Source of the DNA: a virus
DNA: 43,981 bases
IMG/VR virus record: IMGVR_UViG_3300022074_000098
Coordinates: 1-43,981 of that record
Reading direction: 5' to 3' (one strand)
Shown: positions 29,342 through 38,900 of the stretch, piece after piece
Layout of the letters: every line of letters starts with the position of its first letter
Position numbering within the stretch: the first letter of the stretch is position 1
Notes under the pieces: model-generated
What the model was told of the DNA's origin: nothing
The model's database searches: none
The model's input: only the letters and a program-made list of their open reading frames with translations
Program-made: the position numbers and the translations under genes

Positions 29342-31540
29342 ATGCTTACTAAAATTAAGTTTGCTCCTGGAATCGATAAACAAGATACTTCAGTTGGAGC
29401 AGAAGGCCGTTGGGTAGATTCAGATAATGTAAGATTTAGATATGGCCTGCCAGAAAAAGTGGGTGGTTGGCAATCTCTTTTAACAGATACAATCGTAGGT
29501 GTAGCTAGAAAACAACACGCCTTTGTTGATACAGATGGCAACAGATATGTTGCTATTGGTACAGATAAATTTTTACTTTTATATTTTGAAGGTCAACTAT
29601 TTGACATAACACCTCTTGCAACTGCTATTACAGGTGCAACTTTTACTTTTAATGGAACAACGACTGTAACGCTCACAACATCTTCAGATCACGGAATCGC
29701 TGTTGGAGATATAATTAGATTAAGTGCAACAACTTTACCAGGTGGTACAACAGGCGTAACCACAGCAACTTTTAATGATATAAACTTTCAAGTTTTATCA
29801 GTGCCATCTTCTACAACTTTAACTATACAAGCAGCCACTGCAGGTTCTGCATCTAGTGGTGGATCAGTTACAATTACTCCTTATGAAGTAGTAGGTCCGG
29901 CTGCACAATCCTATGGTTATGGTTTTGGTATTGGAAACTATGGAGGAACAATTACCGGTGTTGCACAAACAGAGTTAGATGGATCGTTGAACGCTGACAC
30001 CGCTGGTACAGGTGGATCGGGGACCGCGGTTACGGTAGACTCAACTACTGGTTTTGACACTGCAGGCACAATTTTAGTAGGTAGCGAATTAATTACATAT
30101 ACATCAAAAAGTTCTACACAATTTTTAGGAATCACTAGAGGTACAAACGGAACAGCAACTTTTGGTACATCTAATGGACAAGCACATTCAACAAATTCAA
30201 CAGTTCAAAATGCAACTTTATTTTCAGGTTTTGGTAGCGCAGTTCAGGCATCAACTGTAACTCTTGAACCAGGTCTTTGGTCTTTAAGTAATTTCGGTGA
30301 AGTATTAGTTGCAACAATTGCAAACGGTAAAACATTTACTTGGAATGCAGGAGCTGCTAATCCAACAGGAGTTAGAGCTTCAACATCAACATCTGGATTT
30401 GCAACAACAAACAATCCAACTGCAACTCGAGTTACTTTGATATCACCAACAACACGTCACTTAATTCATTTTGGAACAGAAGTAACAATAGGCACACCTA
30501 CAACACAAGATGATATGCTTATAAGATTTTCTGTTGATGAAGATATAAATAACTATACACCTGAAGCAACTAACACTGCAGGTACACAAAGACTCCAAGA
30601 TGGCACAAAAATTATGGGTGCACTCGTTGCAAAAGAAAACATTCTAGTGTGGACTGACAATGCATTGTATGCAATGAAATTTGTTGGTGCACCATTTACA
30701 TTTGGTTTTGAACAAGTTGGTACAAACTGTGGACTCATTGGTAAGAACTCAGCAATTGAAATTGATGGTGTTGCATATTGGATGGGTAATAATGGTTTCT
30801 TCTCATTTGATGGTACGGTTAATACTTTACCTTGTTCTGTTGAAGATTTTGTTTATGATGATATTGATACAACAAAAGGACAACAAGTTTGTGCAGGTAT
30901 TAATAACCTATTTACAGAAGTGGTTTGGTGGTATCCTAGAGCTAACTCTACTTTTAATGACAGATATGTAGTTTACAATTATGGACAAGATAATGCAGGT
31001 TTACCAATGGGTAATTGGTATACAGGCACAAATACAAATTCAATTAGAACAACCTGGATAGACTCATTAGTATACCCAAAACCATACGCTACAGCATTTA
31101 ATAGTTCTAATACAGGAACATTTCCTGTTATTCAGGGTGAAACTGGTTTAGGACAAACTGTTTTATTCGAACACGAAATAGGAACAGATCAAATTAATCC
31201 TAATGGAAGTACAACAACTTTAACTTCTTTTATAGAGTCTTTTAGTTTTTCTTTACAAAAAGATCAAAGTGAAGTGTTTTTAGCTATGCGTAGATTTTTA
31301 CCCAATTTTAAAGTGTTAACTGGTAATAATCAAATAACTATATCTGTTAAAGATTTTCCTGCAGATCCAAGTTCTGCAACCACATTAAGTCCTTTTACAA
31401 TTACATCTAGCACAACTAAAGTTGACACTAGAGCAAGAGGTCGTTATGCAAATATTAAAATAGAAAATACAGGGGCCGGTGAATCGTGGAGATTTGGTAC
31501 GTTTCAAGTAGACCTACAACCAGATGGAAGGAGAGGCTAA
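29342..31540 (+). CDS. DNA-stabilisation / tail hub protein (P22 gp10-like)
   Basis: A 732-aa beta-rich protein. It opens FAPGIDKQDTSVGAEGRWVD followed by SDNVRFRYGLPEKVGGW, the typical start of phage stabilisation proteins of the P22 gp10 kind, and continues with repeated blades (VAIGTDKFLLLYFEG, GEVLVATIANGKTFTWNAG, HLIHFGTE, VAYWMGNNGFFSFDG). The family forms the hub that closes the tail after packaging, to which needle and spikes attach. An insertion with Gly/Thr-rich Ig-like strands (about residues 90-290) makes it longer than gp10. The start has TAGGAG upstream. Confidence 0.75.
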   Translation: MLTKIKFAPGIDKQDTSVGAEGRWVDSDNVRFRYGLPEKVGGWQSLLTDTIVGVARKQHAFVDTDGNRYVAIGTDKFLLLYFEGQLFDITPLATAITGATFTFNGTTTVTLTTSSDHGIAVGDIIRLSATTLPGGTTGVTTATFNDINFQVLSVPSSTTLTIQAATAGSASSGGSVTITPYEVVGPAAQSYGYGFGIGNYGGTITGVAQTELDGSLNADTAGTGGSGTAVTVDSTTGFDTAGTILVGSELITYTSKSSTQFLGITRGTNGTATFGTSNGQAHSTNSTVQNATLFSGFGSAVQASTVTLEPGLWSLSNFGEVLVATIANGKTFTWNAGAANPTGVRASTSTSGFATTNNPTATRVTLISPTTRHLIHFGTEVTIGTPTTQDDMLIRFSVDEDINNYTPEATNTAGTQRLQDGTKIMGALVAKENILVWTDNALYAMKFVGAPFTFGFEQVGTNCGLIGKNSAIEIDGVAYWMGNNGFFSFDGTVNTLPCSVEDFVYDDIDTTKGQQVCAGINNLFTEVVWWYPRANSTFNDRYVVYNYGQDNAGLPMGNWYTGTNTNSIRTTWIDSLVYPKPYATAFNSSNTGTFPVIQGETGLGQTVLFEHEIGTDQINPNGSTTTLTSFIESFSFSLQKDQSEVFLAMRRFLPNFKVLTGNNQITISVKDFPADPSSATTLSPFTITSSTTKVDTRARGRYANIKIENTGAGESWRFGTFQVDLQPDGRRG

Positions 31541-31707
31541 TGGCAAAGATAGTTGTAAGATTACCAGAACCTAAAAAAGAATATAGTGAAGATAATCAAA
31601 GACAAATTAACAGAGCATTGTCTATATTAATAGAACAATTAAACTCTACATACTTAACACAGCAAAAAGAAGACCAAGAACGATTTACTTGGTTAGGATT
31701 AGGTTAA
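31540..31707 (+). CDS. Small hypothetical helical protein (55 aa)
   Basis: A 55-aa protein starting at ATG 31540 (MAKIVVRLPEPKKEYSEDNQ), supported by AAGGAG 7-8 nt before it and by a one-base overlap with the hub gene. The middle (DNQRQINRALSILIEQLN) is a helix ending in QERFTWLGLG. Such short proteins between hub and tail-fibre genes are common in marine phages; function unknown. It overlaps the next start by one base. Confidence 0.7.
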   Translation: MAKIVVRLPEPKKEYSEDNQRQINRALSILIEQLNSTYLTQQKEDQERFTWLGLG

Positions 31708-32039
31708 TGGCAAATATATATAAAAACGAAAAAACAAGTTTAACAACTACAGATTTAACAACACTATACACAGTGCCATCAAACTCTAGAGCTATCGTAA
31801 AATCTTTAAATGTAGCAGAGGACGCTGGCAGCACAGCGGTTGTTAAAGTAACTTTAGTAGATGCAGCTGCAGCTAGTTTTGTCGTAGATAATGACGTTAA
31901 TTTAACGGCTAATCAAAAAGAACAAGTATTGAGTGAGCCTTTAATTATGAAAGAAAGTGAGATATTAAAGGTGCAAGCTAGTAGTGGTAATGTAGATGTT
32001 ATTGCATCAGTATTAGAAATAAACAGGGAGGATAGATAA
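31707..32039 (+). CDS. Small beta-rich virion protein (110 aa)
   Basis: I start this at ATG 31707 (MANIYKNEKTSLTTTDLTTL), overlapping the previous stop. Beta strands (AIVKSLNVAEDAGSTAVVKV, PLIMKESEILKVQASSGNVD) resemble a surface-exposed jelly-roll domain such as seen in head or tail decoration proteins. It ends VASVLEINRED-like with a TAATG overlap. Function unknown, probably structural. Confidence 0.65.
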   Translation: MANIYKNEKTSLTTTDLTTLYTVPSNSRAIVKSLNVAEDAGSTAVVKVTLVDAAAASFVVDNDVNLTANQKEQVLSEPLIMKESEILKVQASSGNVDVIASVLEINREDR

Positions 32040-32284
32040 TGCCATTTGTAGAACAAGAAGAAAAATTTGAAGATCAAATAATAGACGGAAAAACAGTAAA
32101 AGTGTATAAACCAAGGGTAGAGGTAACACTTAAAAACCTTAAAACTAATAAAGAATACCTATCAGATGAAGAGGCTCAACAGGACGTAAATAGCCCAATA
32201 ACTGATACTACTCAGGATGATATATCTAGAAGCGTACACGTTAAGATTCAGGGTCTACCTTTAGGTAGTAAAACTAACTTATAG
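32039..32284 (+). CDS. Conserved small phage protein (81 aa, VTLKNLKTNKEY type)
   Basis: An 81-aa protein reading PRVEVTLKNLKTNKEYLSDE, then EAQQDVNSPITDTTQDDISR followed by SVHVKIQGLPLG. The pattern VTLKNL...EY.S..EA..DV..P.T.T..DI.R.V is recognisable in cyanophage and marine phage genomes near tail genes. Function not known. The one-base overlap with its neighbour supports the start. It ends a run of coupled genes before a 99-nt gap. Confidence 0.75.
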   Translation: MPFVEQEEKFEDQIIDGKTVKVYKPRVEVTLKNLKTNKEYLSDEEAQQDVNSPITDTTQDDISRSVHVKIQGLPLGSKTNL

Positions 32285-32288
32285 ATCG

Positions 32289-32317
32289 TTGACGAATGTG
32301 GAAAAACCTAGTAAATT
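32289..32317 (+). promoter_or_regulatory. Possible promoter before the internal virion genes
   Basis: TTGACG (32289-32294), a 17-nt spacer and TAAATT (32312-32317, 4 of 6) lie in the 99-nt gap before the ejection-protein genes. No terminator was seen in this gap. It could give an extra late transcript for 32384 onward. Confidence 0.35.
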
Positions 32318-32383
32318 GTTATACACTCGCCTTTTTACAAGCTTTGCGAACTTGCTTCAATATTGACAACATAAAGAGAAACT

Positions 32384-33988
32384 ATGGGATTTTTTAAAAA
32401 AATATTCAAACCAGTATCGAAAGTATTAGATAAAGTAATACCTAATGAAATCAAACCAGCATTACCATATCTAGCTGCGTTCGCTCCAGTATTTGGACCA
32501 GCGGGTATGCAAAGTTTTATTGGAAGTACAATGGGTCGAAGAGCTTTAACTTCTGGTCTTATGAATATTGGTGCACAACTTTCACAAGAGGGTAACGAAG
32601 GTGATATTAATTTATTATCAGCGGGACTCGGAGCGTTGTCAGGTGCTATGACTGTACCTGGTGGTTCTGACACTATTGCTGGATCGCGAATTGTGGGAAC
32701 TGGTGCAGATGGTAAAGCTATCACAGCTAGTGAGTATGCAAAATTAAGTGAAGGTGCAAATTTAGGAAGTGGTATGATTCCGTCAGGTGGTCTTACAGCT
32801 GATTTAACTCCAGCTGTAACAAGCGCACCTTTTAAAGGACCGGTGTCTTTTAGCCAAGTAGTGCCTGGTGGTGAGGCAGGAGTAACTGGTTTAGCAAAAG
32901 CTAAAAATATTGGATTAGACTTTTTAGGTAAAGGATCAGATTTTTTAAAAGTTGGAGAAGGTGGTGGAACAACTGCAAAATTATTAAGTAAAGAAGGATT
33001 AAAAATAGCAGCAGCTCCAGCAGCACAAGCTACTGGTGATTTAATGCAAGCAGAAGCAAGACAATTAGAAAAACAAGCAGCCATAGATGCTGCGTTAGCA
33101 GAGGCAGAAGGATTAGCAGACGCTGGACTTAGAGGTGATGCAATTAGAAACGCAATGAGAGCTTACGGATACTTTAGTGATGAGGAAATAGAAAGTACAG
33201 TTTCATCAGCAGGGTACAGAGCTGGTGGTAGAGTAGGATTTAATGTAGGTGGACCTACAGCAGAAGGATTAAGTGCATTATTAGGAAGTGAAATGCTAGG
33301 GCGTGCGGGTATGGAAGACGCAGAAGACAGACCTTTTAAATTTGATGCTCAAGAATTTATGATAGATCAATATAATGAAGATGGAACACAACCAAAAATA
33401 CTGGGATCAGGCTTTCAAGGTGACGATGACATATTTGTAATTGAAACACCTAATGGTGGAACAATGATGATAACACAAGAGCAATATACAGAAAACTTTG
33501 GCGAAAGAAGAGCTAAAGGTGGTAGAGTAGGGTTTAAATTTGGTGGTATAGATGAAGCTATCGAAGGTGTTAGTGAAGACATACAAGAAGAAGGTAAAGA
33601 AGGAATTATGATGGCTGCTAAAGAAGATCCTATGTTATTAGAAGAATATAATAAATATGTATTTGATTTAATGGAACAAAGACCAGATGCAAAACCAATG
33701 TCTTTTCAAGATTTTAAAAGAATGATTAAAGCAGGTATGAAAATGGGTGGTAGAGTAAAAGCTGAAGAAGGTGGATTAATGAATCTTGGTGGTAAAGAAA
33801 TGGATTTAAGAGGTGGAGGATTTGTACCAATAGGTAAAAAAGAAAAAGCAGATGATGTACCTGCAAGACTTTCTAAAAACGAATTTGTAATGACTGCTGA
33901 TGCAGTTAGAGCAGCAGGTGGTGGCAGTGTTAATGAAGGTGCTAAGAGAATGTATAAAGTAATGAACGATTTGGAGGCTAGAGCATAA
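32384..33988 (+). CDS. Virion/ejection protein with three GGRVG/K motifs (534 aa)
   Basis: A 534-aa protein. The N-terminal 100 residues are Gly/Ala-rich with hydrophobic helices (ALPYLAAFAPVFGPAGMQSF), suited to membrane contact. The middle has long Ala/Glu helices. GGRVG lies at 281-285 and 379-383 and GGRVK at 455-459. The C-terminus GGGFVPIGKKEKADDVPARL, SKNEFVMTADAVRAAGGGSV and NEGAKRMYKVMNDLE is a well-known conserved ending of marine phage virion proteins. Probably ejected with DNA to cross the cell envelope; not proven. Confidence 0.7.
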   Translation: MGFFKKIFKPVSKVLDKVIPNEIKPALPYLAAFAPVFGPAGMQSFIGSTMGRRALTSGLMNIGAQLSQEGNEGDINLLSAGLGALSGAMTVPGGSDTIAGSRIVGTGADGKAITASEYAKLSEGANLGSGMIPSGGLTADLTPAVTSAPFKGPVSFSQVVPGGEAGVTGLAKAKNIGLDFLGKGSDFLKVGEGGGTTAKLLSKEGLKIAAAPAAQATGDLMQAEARQLEKQAAIDAALAEAEGLADAGLRGDAIRNAMRAYGYFSDEEIESTVSSAGYRAGGRVGFNVGGPTAEGLSALLGSEMLGRAGMEDAEDRPFKFDAQEFMIDQYNEDGTQPKILGSGFQGDDDIFVIETPNGGTMMITQEQYTENFGERRAKGGRVGFKFGGIDEAIEGVSEDIQEEGKEGIMMAAKEDPMLLEEYNKYVFDLMEQRPDAKPMSFQDFKRMIKAGMKMGGRVKAEEGGLMNLGGKEMDLRGGGFVPIGKKEKADDVPARLSKNEFVMTADAVRAAGGGSVNEGAKRMYKVMNDLEARA

Positions 33989-34836
33989 TGGCAGAAACAA
34001 CTACAATAACAAAACCAGCGCCGATACTAGAAGGTTCGCTTACAGCCTTTTTAAAATCTATAGATAAATTAGGTGGGGGTGCAATACCTGCATCAAGAAT
34101 GCAAACCATTACTAAACCTGATGGTACAACAGAACAAGTATTTAAAGGTATTGATACATCTTTATTTAAACCTACAGTAGAGGGTCAAACACAATTACAA
34201 AAAGATGTTGTAGATAGAGCTGCAGGTTTAACAAGTTTACTTGGAACAGGCTTAGATGCTAGTGGTCAAGTAGGACCTCCTACGGCAGGATCAATTGCAT
34301 CTTATATGTCGCCATATCAACAAGAAGTAATTGATGCAACATTATCAGAATTTGACAGACAAAGAGGAATAGCACAAACAGCTGAAAGAGATAGAGCTAT
34401 ACAAGCTGGAGCTTATGGTGGTGGACGAGAAGGTGTTCTTGCAGCAGAAGCAGCAAGAGCAGCAACAGATCAAAGAACACAATTACAAGCACAACTTTTA
34501 AATCAAGCATTCCAACAAGCACAAGCAGCAAGAGCAGCTGACTTGCAAGCTGAAATGGGATTAGGACAATATCAATCAGCGCTGGGTCAACAACAACAAG
34601 CTGTAGCACAAGCTCAAAGAGATGCAGATCAAATTGCAGCGAGAGAACAACAATTTGCACCATTCACACAATTAGGTTTAGTTGGTCAACAACTAGCACA
34701 AATTCAACCAGGAGCATTTCCTACACAAACTGTAGGTATAGGAGCAACAGCACCAACACCTAGTCCAATGACACAATTTTTAACAGGTGCAGCGGGTATT
34801 GGTGGTATCGCTGGTAAATTAGGATTATTTGGATAA
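33988..34836 (+). CDS. Internal virion protein, Ala/Gln-rich (282 aa)
   Basis: A 282-aa protein. YMSPYQQEVIDATLSEFDRQ, AIQAGAYGGGREGVLAAEAA and LNQAFQQAQAARAADLQAEM define a conserved helical family found among tail or ejection proteins of marine phages. Almost the whole protein is Ala/Gln-rich helix (about 110-230). The C-terminus has a short hydrophobic AAGIGGIAGKLGLFG stretch. It is coupled to its neighbours by overlapping stop/start codons. Role inferred as part of the ejected internal core. Confidence 0.7.
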   Translation: MAETTTITKPAPILEGSLTAFLKSIDKLGGGAIPASRMQTITKPDGTTEQVFKGIDTSLFKPTVEGQTQLQKDVVDRAAGLTSLLGTGLDASGQVGPPTAGSIASYMSPYQQEVIDATLSEFDRQRGIAQTAERDRAIQAGAYGGGREGVLAAEAARAATDQRTQLQAQLLNQAFQQAQAARAADLQAEMGLGQYQSALGQQQQAVAQAQRDADQIAAREQQFAPFTQLGLVGQQLAQIQPGAFPTQTVGIGATAPTPSPMTQFLTGAAGIGGIAGKLGLFG

Positions 34837-35963
34837 TGAGCAAAATATTAAGACGACCTATGTTTAGAGGCGGACAAGTAATAGATAGCCGTGGCACGGG
34901 TATTACGTCTGGATTGTTTGATGCCCCAAGTTATAATACTGGAGGTAGAGTAGGATTTGATAATGGCGGTGATTTAGTTTTAGGTAAAGATATAAATACT
35001 TCTTTAAAACCTTTAAATATTACACCTATGAGCACCAATACTCCTAAATTTAAAGGTCAAGACTATTTTGAACAAAAAGAAGAAGCAGACGCATATGTTC
35101 CTGAATTCCAATCAATGCAAGATTTTGATAAAGCATATGAGGAAGATTTAAAAAAAGAACGAGATAATCTTGAAAGTATACAAGGCACAGAATTTGGTAC
35201 TGGAACATTTGAAGATTCAGAAATTAAACGTGTTGAAGGATACAAGGCAAGTGAACAAGGTAAAGCTGATTTTATAGCTAAAAAACAAGCTGAGCAAGAT
35301 AGAAAAATTAAGGAATTTAATAAATTTAGAGATCCTGAAAATAAATTAAAAACATCTAAAGAAATGTTTCAAGATCCCGATGAAGTACCTGATATACCAC
35401 CACCAACAGAAGAACCAACAGTAGATCCAAAAGATTTAATAAACGAAAACAAAGAATTGTTTAGAGAACTATTAGGTGGTGACAAAGCAAGAAGTCAAGA
35501 CATTGGTGATATGTTATTAAGATTTGCAGCAGCACCTGGCTCTACTACACAAGAAAAATTCCAAACATATCTAGGTGCAGAATCACAAGCTGGTAAAGGC
35601 AGACTAGAAAAAATTAACGAAACAGCTGCAGCTCTCGCAATTAACGATTACGTTGCAGGTAAGAGATCTAAAGAACAAATAGAAAATTTAAAAGAAGTTG
35701 CAAAATATAAAGGCAGCATAGCTAAAGGTTCTATCGGTGCACAGATATTAGAACAAGCTAAAGGTGGCACCGTAACAAGTGGTATGATTGAACAAGTTAT
35801 TAAAGGTAATTATCCTGGATCTAATGTACAAAAATTTCCAAAAGGTTCTATTGCTGAAGGTGAAATACAAATTGGAAAAGATGACGAAGGTACATTTATA
35901 ATAGAAGAAGAAACTAAAAAAGCATTCTTTATAAGAGGCGGAAAACCAGTTCCAATATATTAA
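34836..35963 (+). CDS. Internal virion protein with MFRGG and GGRVG motifs (375 aa)
   Basis: A 375-aa protein starting MSKILRRPMFRGGQVIDSRG, then TGITSGL and YNTGGRVGFDNGG (residues 33-45), an opening that is very typical of marine podovirus virion proteins. A long acidic/basic charged middle (90-200) is probably coiled coil or disordered. The C-terminal half is compact (RSQDIGDMLLRFAAAPGSTT, TVTSGMIEQVIKGNYPGSNV) and ends in beta strands. It overlaps the preceding gene; AGGAGG after its stop serves the next. Function unknown, probably ejected. Confidence 0.7.
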   Translation: MSKILRRPMFRGGQVIDSRGTGITSGLFDAPSYNTGGRVGFDNGGDLVLGKDINTSLKPLNITPMSTNTPKFKGQDYFEQKEEADAYVPEFQSMQDFDKAYEEDLKKERDNLESIQGTEFGTGTFEDSEIKRVEGYKASEQGKADFIAKKQAEQDRKIKEFNKFRDPENKLKTSKEMFQDPDEVPDIPPPTEEPTVDPKDLINENKELFRELLGGDKARSQDIGDMLLRFAAAPGSTTQEKFQTYLGAESQAGKGRLEKINETAAALAINDYVAGKRSKEQIENLKEVAKYKGSIAKGSIGAQILEQAKGGTVTSGMIEQVIKGNYPGSNVQKFPKGSIAEGEIQIGKDDEGTFIIEEETKKAFFIRGGKPVPIY

Positions 35964-35975
35964 TAGGAGGTTCTT

Positions 35976-38900
35976 GTGGCAACATATGTAGGCGATGAAA
36001 ACCAACCAAAAGATTACGGACTAGCTACTTCAATAGCAGCTGGTGTTGGTTCAGGTATATTTAAAATATTTGAAGGTGCAGCAACTTTGGGTGCAACGCT
36101 TTTAGATTTAGGTATAGACAAAGACAGAGCAGAATCTGTCGAAGCATTCTTTGATAAAATTAATCCATTTGATGAAGCAGCAGCCGCAACCGGAGCTGGT
36201 AAGATTGCAGAACTAATTGTTAACATTGGTGTGCCTGGAGGTATAGCATTTAAGATAGGATCAGGTTTAACCAAAGCAACATTAAGAGCAAAAGAAGCTG
36301 GTAAATATTTAACAGGTAAAGAAAAGTTAAGAAGATTTGGCCAAGGAGCTGTAGCAGGTGGTGCAGCAGAAGGTGTATTTGTAGCTGACGTAGATGAGGT
36401 TGGTACATTCGGAGATTTTTTAGGTGGACCTACAGAGATTGATAGAGAAGACGAAGGACCAGGAGCAGAACTATTAAACAGATTAAAGTTTGGTATTGAA
36501 GGTGTTGCGTTCACAGGTGCGATTGGTGGCGCAGGTGTAACACTTAAAAAAATGAGACAGGTGCGTGGATCGAATAAAGCTAAAGCTGGTTTTGATAAAG
36601 GGATAGATAAACTAGATAGTTGGTTTAGAAAGAATGGAATTAAATCACCAGAGGCTTTTGATGTTGAACAAGCTAAAATAGGAGCGGTATCTAAAGATAC
36701 AAGTTTTGCAGAAACTAAAATGAGAGATTTAGATAATGCTGCAAACAAAATCGTAAAAGGTTATCAAAAAACTGCCGTTAATAAAATTGCTGATCAAACA
36801 GTAAAAGATAGATTATTAAGACAACTTAATACTGTGTTATTGTCTGGTTCTGCAAAGAATGGTAAACTTAAACCTATCTTTGGTTCTGTAGATGAGATTG
36901 CAGAAGATACTACAACAGGTAGACCCTTTGAATCTGGTAGAGGTGTATTAAAAGATTTAGAATATGGTAGTCCATTACCAAAAACCGCGGAACTTCCAAA
37001 TAAACTAGATCCTACGAAACTAGATACTGTTAACACTAAAACAGGTAAACAACTTTATGATGTCCAAATAGATAGAATGGACGAAGCTAAAGTTAATAAA
37101 TTAAGAGGAATTTTAAAAGATACATACAAAGCAGATGAAGAAGATATTAAAGATTTACTTGGATCGTTTGTAAGTTTTAGAGGCAAACTTGGAGAACTCT
37201 TTACCTCTATGGGTAGAAGATTTACTCCAGAGTCATTAGAAACATTTGAAGAAATGTTACCTAAATATATCAACGATGTAGTTGATAGAGGTTATGATGT
37301 ATTTAAAAATAATAAAACACAATGGTCCACAGCTTTAAATTATGCACCAACAAAAGCTATAATTAATCAAGCTATAGATGATTTTAAATTTATAGCTAAA
37401 CAAAAAGGTATAAATTTATCTGATGAAGCTGCTGAAACTTTAGTAAATAAAACTTGGACTGGTGCAAGTATTGATAAAGGTTTTAAACTTGGTGTAGGTG
37501 CACCAGGAGTTGTAAGATTACGAGCTCCAGATTTTATGAGAAAGTCTGTACAAGATGTTATAGATCCAGCTACTTACAAAGAAGGCGCAACAGAATCAAC
37601 TAATCTTGCAGAACTTACAGGTATGTCTCAACAAGTTGTTAAAAGATTACTTGGTAAATCAAGAAGTCCGATGAATAGTATTGTTGAAGGTGTAGAAAAT
37701 TTATCTGCACAAGTTAGAGAAAATGAATTTTACGATAATCTTATTGCTAAAAATAATAGTATGTTCCGTACTTGGGATGAGTGGGACCGAGGTGGTAGAG
37801 TAGGAGCAGAACCACCTGTACCTTTCTTATTTAAAGATACAGGCCAAGCTATAAGAATAGCTGGAGGAACAGATGCTGATTGGGGTTTAATAGGTGCTCT
37901 TGATGAAACAGGCGCTCCTAAAAAAGAAGCAGCTTTTAATATTAAAAAAGATAAATGGACTGATAGTAAAGGTTTTGTAAAAGACAAAGATATTACTAAA
38001 GATATAATGAATAAAGCTGACTATGAAGCTCAACAAATTATAAATCCTATCAATGGTAAAGTAGCTTTAAAACCTTACGCTGATTCTTTTATGGAAACAG
38101 TTAATGCTAACAAAAGCATACCAAGACAACTTTATAATAATTTAATTCTATATCCTAAAGGTATGTCACAAATGGCTAAAACAATTCTTGCGCCATTTAC
38201 TCACGCTAGAAACTTTTTATCAGCGACAGCGTTTGCTGCTGCTAATGGTATTCTACCTTTTGGTAATACCAAAGATGTTAAAGCAGCGTGGAACGCATTA
38301 CAGGTTACAGTGCCTGGTGCTAGAAAATCAAACGAATTTTATCAAGAGTTATTAGATCTTGGAGTTGTAAACTCACAGGTGCAATTAGGAGACTTAAGAA
38401 AATTATTAGAAGACGTAGATTTTGGTGGCACACTTAATAAATTAAATAGTGACTGGGGTCTTAAAAGATTATTAAACAGATTAAATAAAATTAAAAAAGG
38501 TGCACAGGATGCATATACGGCAGAGGATGACTTCTGGAAAATATTTACATATCTTGGTGAAAAATCTAGATTAAAAACTGCATACGAAGATGCAGGTTTA
38601 AGTTTAGGTCAAGAGTTTATAGATCCTAATGGTGTTAAAACAATATTTAATGATCAATATTTAAAAAGAACAGCTGCCGATTTAGTTAAGAATAATGTAC
38701 CTAACTATGCATATGTATCAGACTCAATTAAATTAATTAGACAACTACCTGTTGGTAACTTTGTAGCGTTTCCAGCCGAGATTATTAGAACAAGTGCAAA
38801 CATTGTAGACACAGCTCTAAAAGAAATAAATTATAAAACTTTAATTAATGGAGTAGAAGTTAAACCTTTAGCAGGTAGAGGATACAAAAGATTATTAGGT

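Noticed and set aside
36014-36748. 244-codon antisense open frame inside the 1410-aa gene
   Set aside because: Same bias; no promoter or ribosome binding site, and the plus-strand frame is clearly the coding one.
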